The notes beneath the pieces were generated by a model that searched no databases, was not told where the DNA came from, and worked only from the letters and a program-made list of their open reading frames with translations. From Singulisphaera sp. GP187 (GTDB taxonomy: Bacteria > Planctomycetota > Planctomycetia > Isosphaerales > Isosphaeraceae), in NCBI RefSeq assembly GCF_900129635.1, contig NZ_FSRB01000001.1, forward strand, positions 1,465,501-1,529,500: a stretch of 64,000 nucleotides of DNA. The letters run 5' to 3'. Positions 45,557 through 53,968 of the stretch are shown in pieces (within the stretch, counting starts at the first letter, position 1; each line of letters opens with the position of its first letter). A program made the position numbers and the translations under genes.

Positions 45557-46360
45557 ATGATACGTCCCTGGGTACTCGCTGACCTGAACTACGGAATCAT
45601 CAAAGCGCAACCCCCCTTCGATCTTGCCGTCCTCCCCCTGGGAGCGACCGAACCGCACAACCTCCACCTGCCGTACGGGACCGACACCCTCCAAGTCAAC
45701 CTGATTGGTGAACGCGCGTGCGAACGTGCCCACCAACAGGGGGCTCGCGTCGTCCTCTTGCCAGCGATTCCGTATGGCACCGAGACGAATCAGATGCGGT
45801 TCCCGATGGCGATGAACCTGAACCCGTCCACGGTCGCGCGGGTGATCACCGACCTGGTGGAGTCGCTGGCGGCCCACGGGATCCGTAAGTGTCTCTTGCT
45901 CAACGGCCATGGTGGGAACGACCTGAAGTGGGTGCTCCGGGAACTCCATCGGACCACACCGGTTCATCTCTTCCTGTGCCATTGGTACAAGGTTGCGGCG
46001 GACCGGTACAAGCTGATCTTCGAAGACGCGGGGGACCACGCGGGCGAGATGGAGACGAGCATGATCCTCGCCCACCATCCCGATCTCGTGGCCATGGATC
46101 AGGCCGATCCGGGAACGATGCAGCCGTCTCGGTTCGAGTCGGTCAATCAGGGCTGGATGGAGATCACCCGCGCCTGGCACCTGCTGACCACGAACTCAGG
46201 GGCGGGCGACCCTCGGCCGGCCACCGCGGCCAAGGGGCAAGAGTTGACCGAGCTCGTCGTCGAGCGCCTCGCGGTCGCGCTCGAGGAAATCGCCAAGAGC
46301 CCCGTCGACGAAACGTTCCCATTCCGCACCACACCGACGCGCGGTCCCGTCTCCTCGTGA
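45557..46360 (+). CDS. Creatininase-family amidohydrolase
   Basis: 267 residues. LPLGATEPHNLHLPYGTD carries the metal-binding Glu, His and Asp, LLLNGHGGN the next His, and DHAGEMETSM the final Glu, as in creatininase and MftE/FAPy-deformylase-like enzymes. It is a cytosolic metal-dependent hydrolase of small cyclic amides; the substrate is not known. The SCO1-like gene starts ten bases after the stop, so the two are probably co-transcribed. Confidence 0.88.
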   Translation: MIRPWVLADLNYGIIKAQPPFDLAVLPLGATEPHNLHLPYGTDTLQVNLIGERACERAHQQGARVVLLPAIPYGTETNQMRFPMAMNLNPSTVARVITDLVESLAAHGIRKCLLLNGHGGNDLKWVLRELHRTTPVHLFLCHWYKVAADRYKLIFEDAGDHAGEMETSMILAHHPDLVAMDQADPGTMQPSRFESVNQGWMEITRAWHLLTTNSGAGDPRPATAAKGQELTELVVERLAVALEEIAKSPVDETFPFRTTPTRGPVSS

Positions 46361-46370
46361 GTTTATCGTC

Positions 46371-47351
46371 ATGAACCGATTTCTGATTCTCCGCCTCACC
46401 CTCGTCGCCGCGCTCGGGATGTCGGCCGGTTGTACGTCGCGAACGCCCTCGAGCACGGAACCGCCCCGTGCGACCGAGCCGGTCAAGTCTCCCTCCCCGA
46501 CCCTCACCCATTACAAGTTGACGGGCGTCGTGAAGCGGGTCACGCCCAAGTCCGGTCAGGTGGTCATTGCACATGAATCCATTCCAGGTTTCATGAATGC
46601 AATGACGATGCCATTCACCTTGAAAGATCATGCGCTGCTTGACGATCTCCAGCCGGGCGATGAGGTCGAGGGGGACCTGCAAGTCGAGAAGGAGGGGGAG
46701 GTCGTGAAGGACTACGAGTTGACCGGGTTGGTGGTCAGCCGGCCCGCCTTGGCGACGCCGAAGACGCTGACCCTGTCCATGAAGAATCTGACGATTCGCG
46801 AGGCGCCGAAGCGTTTGGAACCGGGGGATCTGGTCCCTGACTTCGTGGTGACGACCCAGGATGGGCGTCCCCTGAAGCTCTCGGAATTGCGCGGTAATAT
46901 CGTGGCGCTGACATTTATTTACACGCGTTGTCCACTCCCGGACTTTTGTCCGTTGATGGATCGGAAGTTCGCCGAGCTCGCCGGCAAGCTCGCCGCGTCA
47001 CCTGAGCGTTCGAGTCGTGTTCGCCTACTCTCGATCAGCTTCGATCCCGAGCACGATACCCCGGAGGTGCTTCGCAAGCATGCGGAGATCCAGGGGGCAA
47101 AACCGCCGCTCTGGACGTTTGCGGTCGCTTCGCATGACGAACTCGCCAAGGTGGCCGGGCCGCTCGGCTTGACGTACGGCCCGACCTCGACCGAGATCAT
47201 TCACAACCTCTGTACCGCTGTGATTGACTCGGAAGGGCGGCTGGCGCGGATCGAGGTGGGGAACGCGGTGAAGAACCTGCAGGTCTCGGAGCTCCTGAAG
47301 TTCATCGCCCCCTTGGTCCCGGCCGCGACCGAGTCGACTCCGAAGTCATGA
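46371..47351 (+). CDS. Lipoprotein fusing a CusF-like copper domain to SCO1/SenC
   Basis: 326 residues. A signal peptide ends in the lipobox MSAGC at residue 21. Residues about 47-125 form a CusF-like barrel with GVVKRVTPKSGQVVIAHE and MNAMTMPF, whose methionines and histidine bind Cu(I). Residues about 152-312 are a SCO1 thioredoxin fold with the metal site CPLPDFCP (C-x4-C) and a histidine in STEIIHNL. SCO proteins deliver copper to the CuA site of cytochrome oxidase, so the fusion links a copper donor and chaperone outside the membrane. It lies 10 bp after the creatininase-family gene. Confidence 0.9.
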   Translation: MNRFLILRLTLVAALGMSAGCTSRTPSSTEPPRATEPVKSPSPTLTHYKLTGVVKRVTPKSGQVVIAHESIPGFMNAMTMPFTLKDHALLDDLQPGDEVEGDLQVEKEGEVVKDYELTGLVVSRPALATPKTLTLSMKNLTIREAPKRLEPGDLVPDFVVTTQDGRPLKLSELRGNIVALTFIYTRCPLPDFCPLMDRKFAELAGKLAASPERSSRVRLLSISFDPEHDTPEVLRKHAEIQGAKPPLWTFAVASHDELAKVAGPLGLTYGPTSTEIIHNLCTAVIDSEGRLARIEVGNAVKNLQVSELLKFIAPLVPAATESTPKS

Positions 47352-47394
47352 CCGGCGGGGCGACCAGCGCCGCTTTTGGATTGGGACCTCCCGG

Positions 47395-48093
47395 TTAGTG
47401 CCCCGTCGTATTGAGGTCGGCGTTCTTGAGGATGCCATTGGTCCCGCTCGTGTAGATGAGCGCGCGGACCGTGACGGTTGCCGTTCCTTGGCTCAGAACC
47501 CCGGGCGAGCGACGGCCGCTCGGCGAGTAGCGGATGTTGACGGTTCCCACGGCGAGGGCGGAAGCGTAAGAACCACCGCTCTCTTCTGACTTGATATCGT
47601 AAATCGTGAGGTGGATGGGCCGACCGGCCGAGTCCAGGTCGGTCGCGCGATCGGCGACGAATTGGAGACCGAGCGAGCTGTTGGTGCTGGTATTGCGATC
47701 GAACATGGTCATCGAGCCACCGAGCGGCTGCGTGGGATCGGCAGGCGTGATGACTGCCAATTGGGTGTTTCCATGCAGGAACTGGTTCGATCCGCCATTC
47801 CCTCGGATGTAGAGTTGCTGCGTTTCGCTGCTGAATCGACCGGGGCCGACCGTGAACGGCCCCACGAACTTGGCGACGAACCGTTGGCGGGCGGCTTCAT
47901 GGGGGGTGGGCTGACCGGTGGGGAAAAACAACGGGTTCGGCGGAATTGTCGAGGGGTCGATTCCGGCCTGGGCCACGACTGCGGCGTGGTGCGGTCGGGA
48001 ACGGGTCACCAGGCCGGCCGCCGACAGCAGCAGACGCGCTTCGATCCCTTCGACGGCGGGCCGGAAGCCAACCCGGTTGCGACGCATCATCAT
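47395..48093 (-). CDS. Surface/extracellular protein with a degenerate LEPR-xLL N-terminus
   Basis: 232 residues. The N-terminus PAVEGIEARLLLSAA is a variant of the planctomycete LEPRxLLSA export motif. The rest is beta-rich and Thr/Ser/Gly-rich, with FVGPFTVGPGRFSSETQQLY and GSMTMFDRNTSTNSS. No catalytic motif. Probably cell surface or secreted; function unknown. A related N-terminus is seen in the gene at 59303. Confidence 0.65.
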   Translation of the reverse strand: MMMRRNRVGFRPAVEGIEARLLLSAAGLVTRSRPHHAAVVAQAGIDPSTIPPNPLFFPTGQPTPHEAARQRFVAKFVGPFTVGPGRFSSETQQLYIRGNGGSNQFLHGNTQLAVITPADPTQPLGGSMTMFDRNTSTNSSLGLQFVADRATDLDSAGRPIHLTIYDIKSEESGGSYASALAVGTVNIRYSPSGRRSPGVLSQGTATVTVRALIYTSGTNGILKNADLNTTGH

Positions 48094-48743
48094 CTCCCTC
48101 CTTTGAAGCTCCGGCCGGTCGCCGGTTGCGAATGGAATTGAGACCTCATGTCATCGCGGCAAAGGCACAGATGCGGGTATGCTCCGTCATCGCGCCCAAC
48201 GCCTTCGCCAAATCTGCGTTCGCCGCGATGCCAGGCGGCTCACCCTCACTGAGTGCATGAGCGTATGACTGCCTTATGAATCGGAGCCGAGGCCGGACTC
48301 GTTGGAGAGACCACTTGCGGAATCGCTGGCTCGCGTTACACTTATCGCATTCTCTTATTCGCACGCGCGATCATGGCGGAATGTCCGTAATGCTTCGTCG
48401 CTGTCATTTTCGCTGAAAACGACGAATCAAAATTCATAACGATTGCAAATTTCGGTCGGCTAAGTAAAAAATGAAGTTAAATGTCCTCAATCACCAAAGT
48501 TGTCATAAATTTTACCTAGGCACTGACATTAGATAGTCTACGATAAGAATTGAGAACGACGTTGTTCTCCCGGTTCGGTCGTTGGTGTTTCACTTCTTCC
48601 CCCCCTCTCGGTTTTTTTGAAACACCGTTCCTCTGGGACGCGTACGTTTCGCTGTTCTCTCGGTTTTTCCGAACGCCTCGGGTGGGATAATCCACCGATT
48701 CCTCGTTTTCACATCCGCATACCCAGGGCAGGAGTTCACTCTC
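48094..48743. other. 650-bp intergenic region ahead of the ArsR-type gene
   Basis: No gene is supported. The part from about 48420 to 48560 is distinctly AT-rich for this genome and probably holds the promoters of the divergent surface-protein and arsR genes. No exact operator palindrome was identified. Confidence 0.4.
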
Positions 48744-49112
48744 ATGGCGACCAAGACCAATCCCAAGCTCGCACCCACCAAGACCGCCGCGACCAAGACT
48801 GCTGCGACCAAGGCGAAACCGGTCAAGACGGTGGACCAGCGGTTCCAGCAGGCTCGTCGAGCCTCGATTTTGCTGAAGCATGTGAGCGATCCCACGCGAC
48901 TTCAGGTCATCCTGATCCTTGCCGATGGCGAGCGACACGTGGGGGCGTTGTGCGAACAGTTGAACCAGAGCCAGCCCGCCGTCAGTCATCACTTGGCCCT
49001 GCTTCGGCACGGTGGGATCATCGCCCCCCGTCGCCAAGGCAAGAACAATTTCTACAGCTTGACCGACACCGGGGCTGCCCTGGCCAAGGTCGTCAAGAAC
49101 TTGATGGCCTGA
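48744..49112 (+). CDS. ArsR-family winged-helix regulator with a lysine-rich N-terminal tail
   Basis: 122 residues. Residues 1-30 are a Lys/Thr/Ala repeat (TKTAATKTAATK), a disordered basic tail. Residues 36-118 are the ArsR fold: LLKHVSDPTRLQVILILADG, VGALCEQLNQSQPAVSHHLALLRHGGI and the wing RRQGKNNFYSLT. No clear metal-binding CxC is present in the recognition helix region, so the signal is unknown. No obvious target gene is adjacent except the efflux gene that converges from 49225. Confidence 0.88.
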   Translation: MATKTNPKLAPTKTAATKTAATKAKPVKTVDQRFQQARRASILLKHVSDPTRLQVILILADGERHVGALCEQLNQSQPAVSHHLALLRHGGIIAPRRQGKNNFYSLTDTGAALAKVVKNLMA

Positions 49113-49224
49113 TGCGTGAGCGGGGCGTTTGTTTTGAGTGAAGTCACTGGGAACTGCGGGGCGGACCACTTCGATTCGCCACGCGGTTTTCCCGGTCCGA
49201 GCGTGCTTCCGGGGTGGCTCGGGC

Positions 49225-50816
49225 TCACGGCAAGACCCGATGACCGATCGCGGTATTCAGCGCCAGCATGCTGCGACGGTGTCGGACCATGGTATCGAGG
49301 TATTGTTTCACCAGGTCGTTGTAGTCGCGCTGGGCACTCAGGTAGTAGGTCACATCCTTTTCGCCACCGAGGAAGAGGCGACGCGAGTCGCTGAGCACCA
49401 TCTCGGCGTCGGGGAGGACGTCTTTCTCGATCTTCCGCACCATCTCGAGCGAGGTTTGATACTCCTGGTAGGCCTGAGCGACTTCGGTCAGCGTCTGACG
49501 TTCAACGGTTGCCAGTTGAACCTGGGTCTGGATCACGTTGAGCTTCGCCCGCTGGATGCCCCCCTGGTTGCGGTTAAAGATCGTCAGGGGAGCGGTGACC
49601 CCCAACGCCCAGGAGGTTGGGCTTTTCAGGCCGTTCGGCGCGTTGTTCTGAAGCGTATAGGGCTGGTAGAGCACGTAGATGTCGGAATAGCGATTCGCCA
49701 GGGCGAGCTTCACGTCGGCCTCGGCGCGGTGGATTCCCAGGCGGTACGACACGATGTCGGGGCGGACATTCAGCGCGAGCCGATTGAGTTCTTCCAGCGG
49801 GGGAGGGGGGGAGAACTTGTCGAAGATCGTACCGTGGATCTCAAGCGATTCGACCTCGGCGGGGGAAAGATTCAGAATCGTCCCCAGGGTCCGCTTGGTC
49901 TTGCGATATTGCTCCTCCGCGTCGAGCAGGCCGATCTTCGCGGAATCGCGCTGGATCTCCACCCGCTTGACCTCGGCCCGGGTCGTGACTTCCTTCTGAA
50001 ATTTCTTTTGCTCAACTTCGAGGAGCCGGTCGAGTCCCTCGACACTCTTGCTGGCATAACGAATCGTCTGTCGCGAGGCGAGGACGTCGAGGAACGCCTG
50101 GTAGAGTTCGTCGATCCGCATTCGGACCGCGTCTTGATAGAGCGCTTCGAGCACCCGCTTGGCTCGCGTTGCGACCACGACCCGCGCCCTTCGTTTCCGA
50201 GAGACGTCGAGCGGGTAGGTGACGTTGACGTCGTATTGCGTCTGTCCCCCTGGACGGGACCGGGTGAACTGTCCGTAAGGGACCAACTGGCTGTCGGCGT
50301 AGAAGATCGGATTGGCGCGGAGGCCGGCCTGGAGGATGTCGGCCTGCGCTTGGGGAATCTCGAAAAACTTGGCGCGAAGGTCGAGGTTCTCCCGCAACGC
50401 CCGGTCGATGGCGGCATCAAGGGTCATTCCGTCGGGGGGGCCTTCGTCTTCCAACACCTCGGGAAGCGACAGCGACCCATAGAACGGCGCTTCGGGAGTG
50501 GGCTTCGGCCTGGGGGCGCTGATTCCCATCTGAAGCGACGTTGGCGAAGGCGATTGCGTTGGATCGGTGGCGGAAGTCGGGATTCGAGGCGTGGACGCCC
50601 CGGGACGTCCTCCGAGAATCTGTCCTTGATCGCCGGGACTGTTGCCGCCCAGGCCGCCGCCTCCCGACCCCGGGGCGTCGGGGAGCATCGACTCTCGCGA
50701 ACCCGGCTGGGCCGGCATCCCCCCATCGATCGTCGGGCCCTGGGCTCGCGACTCGCGAACGCCCCCCCACAGACAACTCCGAGAAGTAGACTCCAACGCA
50801 GGACGTGATGTCTCAT
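49225..50816 (-). CDS. TolC-family outer-membrane efflux protein, signal peptide out of frame
   Basis: The main frame (49225 to about 50760, about 510 residues) has two TolC/OEP repeats: long helices with ALRENLDLRAKF, LQAGLRANPIFYADSQ, NVRPDIVSYRLGIHRAEADVKLA, PLTIFNRNQGGIQRAKLN and VAQAYQEYQTSLEMV. A fitting start and signal peptide (MRHHVLRWSLLLGVVCGG, ATG at 50816, AGGAGG 12 bases upstream) lie in another frame. The two join if the G7 run at 50762-50768 gains one G. In the main frame alone the start would be 50853, with no signal peptide. It is thus a frameshift, phase-variable tract or sequence error. It forms the outer-membrane channel of an RND or ABC exporter; no inner partner is nearby. 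Confidence 0.8.
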
Positions 50817-51136
50817 GATCCCGGTTACCCTCCTTGGCTCTGACCCGTTGCATTCGCCGGGCAATCAGTCCCAGCGCGGGGGGATCGCAGGCTCCGCTGC
50901 GTTCGATCCTTCCTACATATCGACGCTTTTGGAAAGACGATCTACTCTAGATTGCCGGAATTGCCCAAGCATCGTAAATTCGTCAGGACCCCGATAATCC
51001 TGATAATCCGACCACGGCCAGTGGCGAGCGATCGGTTGTCATGGCTGTTGCGGACCCAACCGTGGGTGTATCTTAGGACGCGTCGCGAGACGATCCACCG
51101 CCGGTTCGGTTTTCCAGGGCAATAAGGGCGGATTCT
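50817..51136. other. Divergent intergenic region between the tolC-like and DUF1501 genes
   Basis: 320 bp without a supportable gene. It must hold two promoters; none is clear. Confidence 0.35.
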
Positions 51137-52321
51137 ATGCTCACGTTTGGAAATGGGCTAATCAGGGCAGATTCAGGTCTGACGCGCCGCGCGCTGCTTC
51201 GGGCAGGGGGGGGCGGAGCGTTGGCGTTTTCCTGTCCCGATCTGCGTCGGGCGATGGCTGCCGGGGCAGGAGGCGAGCGGGCGGTGATCCTCTTGATGCT
51301 GGTCGGTGGGCCGAGCCAGCTCGAGACCTGGGATCCCAAGCCCGATGCGCCGGCCGAGGTTCGTGGGCCGTTCGGTTCGATCGCCACCGCCGTGCCAGGC
51401 GTACGGATCAATGAACATTTGCCCCGGTTGGCACAACGGTTGGATCGACTGACGCTGATTCGCTCGATGCATCACGACGCTGCGCCGATCCACGAGACCG
51501 GCCACCAGTTGCTCCAGACCGGCCGGCTCTGCCGCCATGGGGAGGAGCATCCGCACTTCGGCTCGGTCGTGGCGAGGGTGACCAAGCCCAAGAGCGGCGT
51601 GCCGCCGTTTGTGGTCGTGCCCGGTCCGATCGGCCATACGGGGGTCAACGTGTCGCACGGCCAGACGGCCGGCGCCCTCGGGCGTGGCTTTGAACCGATC
51701 CACCTTCGGTCAGAGCGTTCGTCGACCGAACTCGGAGCGTTCGACTTGAGTGGAGAGCGCGCTTCGGTGCGCGAGTCGTACGGTCCGACTCGATTTGGGC
51801 AAGGCTGTTTGCTTGCCAGGCGTCTGGTGGAGTCGGGCGTCCGGGTCGTTGCGGTGAACATGTTCGAAACCGTGTTTAACCGAATCAGTTGGGATTGCCA
51901 CGGGTCGAGGCCATTCAGCACGCTTGACGACTACGCGGCTGAGGTCTTGCCGACGCTCGACCAGGCGTTCTCGGCATTGCTCGACGACCTCCAGCAGCGC
52001 GGACTTCTCGAGACGACGCTGGTGGTCGCGACCGGCGAGTTCGGCCGGACCCCACGGCTCAATGCCGCCGGAGGTCGCGACCATTGGCCGAGCGTCTGGA
52101 GTGCAGTCCTCGCGGGCGGAGGCACCCAAGGCGGCCAGGTGATTGGGGCAAGCGATAAGATTGCCTCCACCCCGTCCGATCGGCCGGTACAGCCAGGCGA
52201 GTTGGTCGCGACCATGTACCGGAGCCTTGGGATCGACTCCCGGCGGTCTCTCGACCTGGGGCAAGGGGAGTCCTTGGCATTGGTCGAGGGAGCGGAACCG
52301 ATCGCGGAGGCGTTCGCTTGA
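51137..52321 (+). CDS. Tat-exported DUF1501 protein
   Basis: 394 residues. The N-terminus has a twin-arginine signal (LTRRALLRAGGGGALAF). The DUF1501 body follows: LMLVGGPSQLETWDPKP, LIRSMHHDAAPIHETGHQLL, WDCHG, TLVVATGEFGRTP and GRDHWPSVWSAVLAGGG, the last two resembling metal sites of the alkaline phosphatase superfamily. Planctomycetes usually pair this family with DUF1549/DUF1553 cytochrome proteins; here the cytochrome/WD40 gene converges on it. Function unknown. Confidence 0.92.
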   Translation: MLTFGNGLIRADSGLTRRALLRAGGGGALAFSCPDLRRAMAAGAGGERAVILLMLVGGPSQLETWDPKPDAPAEVRGPFGSIATAVPGVRINEHLPRLAQRLDRLTLIRSMHHDAAPIHETGHQLLQTGRLCRHGEEHPHFGSVVARVTKPKSGVPPFVVVPGPIGHTGVNVSHGQTAGALGRGFEPIHLRSERSSTELGAFDLSGERASVRESYGPTRFGQGCLLARRLVESGVRVVAVNMFETVFNRISWDCHGSRPFSTLDDYAAEVLPTLDQAFSALLDDLQQRGLLETTLVVATGEFGRTPRLNAAGGRDHWPSVWSAVLAGGGTQGGQVIGASDKIASTPSDRPVQPGELVATMYRSLGIDSRRSLDLGQGESLALVEGAEPIAEAFA

Positions 52322-52372
52322 GGCTCTCGGCCCCGGAATGAATCAACCCACGAAGCGTCCCGGAACCAACGA

Positions 52373-52406
52373 GGGCCAGGGTGGCGGAAAACCGCCACCC
52401 TGGCCC
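52373..52406. terminator. Bidirectional terminator hairpin
   Basis: A perfect 15-bp inverted repeat (52373-52387 and 52392-52406) with an AAAA loop sits between the convergent genes ending at 52321 and 52450. Confidence 0.75.
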
Positions 52407-52449
52407 TGTCGCTTTTGCCTTCGACCGCCGAATTTTCCTGTGAGAAGTT

Positions 52450-53895
52450 TTACTTGGCGGCTGCCTGGACATTGGCGGCCGGCTTGTAACCTGGCGCGGC
52501 AATGATCGTCTTCTCGAGCTTGCCGTCCGCCAAGTTCCAGAGGCGGACTTCGCCATCCCAGCTTCCCGACGCGACGGTCTTGCCGTCGGGCGAGATGGCG
52601 AAGGTATAGATCCAGTCGGTATGCCCGGCGAGTGAGCGTACGGCCGCCTTGTTCTCGGTGTTGAAGACGCGAACGGTCTTGTCGGAGCCGCAGGCAAGGA
52701 TTTGCTTACCGTCGGGTGTAAACTGAAGCCGGAACACCGGGCCGCCGAATCCACCGATTTGGCCGATTTGCTTGCCGTCCTCGTCAGGGGCCCAGAATCG
52801 GATGAGGTTGTCTTCTCCGCCGCTGTAGACGTGCTTGCCGTCGGGATGAAACGCGACGGTGTAGACGGTCTGGGCATGGCCGGGGAAGGTGACGATCGAC
52901 TCCTTCTTGACGACGTCGAAGACCTTGCTGGTCTTATCACGGCTCGCGCTCACGAGTCGCTTGCCGTCGGGGCTGAAGGCGATGTCGAGAATCCAGTCGG
53001 CATGGTCTTCGATCACCGCGAGTTCCTTGCCCGACTCCACCTCCCAGATCCGGATGGCGCGATCCGCGCCGGCGGCGGCGAGGAGCTTGCTATCGGGGCT
53101 GAAGGCGACCGCGAAGACGCAATCGATGCTTTCGAGGAGGTCGCGAACGGGCTTCCCTCCTCCATTCGGTTCCGCGAGCCAAAGCTTGACCGCCCCGAAC
53201 TGACCGGGGTCGCCGCTGGCCGTTGCCATCCACTTGCCGTCGGGGCTGAACGCGACTTCGTAGACGCGTTCGGCCAACCCGGTGAGACGGCGGTCGAGGG
53301 CCCCGTCCCCGGTCTTCCAGAGCGTGATCTCATGATAACCTGACGCTGCGATCACCTGGCTGTCGGGGCTGAACGCGAGCGCCGTGATCGCGACCGGGAT
53401 GGGATACGCTTCCGGGATCACGATGGGTGTGTTCTTGCGAAGCACGGCGGTCCAATCTTCCGTGGGCGCTCCGCCGTCGTACTTGCCCCCCTCCTTGACC
53501 CATCGTTCGATGAGCGTCACCTTCTCCGCGGCCAACGGTTCTTGTTTGTAGGGCATCCGCGGCGAGCCGTCGGGGCGAATCAGCTCGACCAGGAAACTCG
53601 CGTCCGGATCGCCGGGTTCGAGGGTGATCCCGTCCCCCTGCTGGCCCCCTTTGGCCAACTGGGCGAACGTGGTCATGTTGTACTTGCTCTCCGACTTTTT
53701 CGGATTGTGGCAGGCGATGCAATTCTGGACGAAGATCGGTGCAACGTCCTTCATGAAGCTGACCGGTGCCGCTCCGGTTGCGGGCGCAGCCGGTGTCGGT
53801 GCCGTGGCCGCTTTCGGAGCGTCGTCCCCAAAAGCCGGAATGCTCAGCGCGAGCCCCAAGGCGAAGGAGAGACCGATCGGGCGAAGTCGAGGCAT
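52450..53895 (-). CDS. Exported c-type cytochrome domain plus WD40 propeller
   Basis: 481 residues from the ATG at 53895, with AGGAG seven bases upstream; an in-frame ATG at 53955 is less likely. A signal peptide covers residues 1-23, then an Ala/Pro linker. A planctomycete-type cytochrome domain has the haem motif NCIACHN at about 58-64 and MPYK as a possible distal region. Residues about 165-470 contain seven WD40 repeats, each with AFSPDGK-like blades. It is probably periplasmic, with haem-dependent electron transfer or substrate scaffolding. The PPC protein lies upstream in the same direction, 73 bp away. Confidence 0.92.
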   Translation of the reverse strand: MPRLRPIGLSFALGLALSIPAFGDDAPKAATAPTPAAPATGAAPVSFMKDVAPIFVQNCIACHNPKKSESKYNMTTFAQLAKGGQQGDGITLEPGDPDASFLVELIRPDGSPRMPYKQEPLAAEKVTLIERWVKEGGKYDGGAPTEDWTAVLRKNTPIVIPEAYPIPVAITALAFSPDSQVIAASGYHEITLWKTGDGALDRRLTGLAERVYEVAFSPDGKWMATASGDPGQFGAVKLWLAEPNGGGKPVRDLLESIDCVFAVAFSPDSKLLAAAGADRAIRIWEVESGKELAVIEDHADWILDIAFSPDGKRLVSASRDKTSKVFDVVKKESIVTFPGHAQTVYTVAFHPDGKHVYSGGEDNLIRFWAPDEDGKQIGQIGGFGGPVFRLQFTPDGKQILACGSDKTVRVFNTENKAAVRSLAGHTDWIYTFAISPDGKTVASGSWDGEVRLWNLADGKLEKTIIAAPGYKPAANVQAAAK

Positions 53896-53968
53896 CGCGA
53901 GGCTCCTATTGGCAGCACGAATCAAAGGGAGGAGGGCGGGATCAAATCCAGGCACGAGCGGTCTTTTT

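Noticed and set aside
49138..50808. 556-aa plus-strand open frame opposite the TolC gene
   Set aside because: TolC repeats are unambiguous on the other strand.
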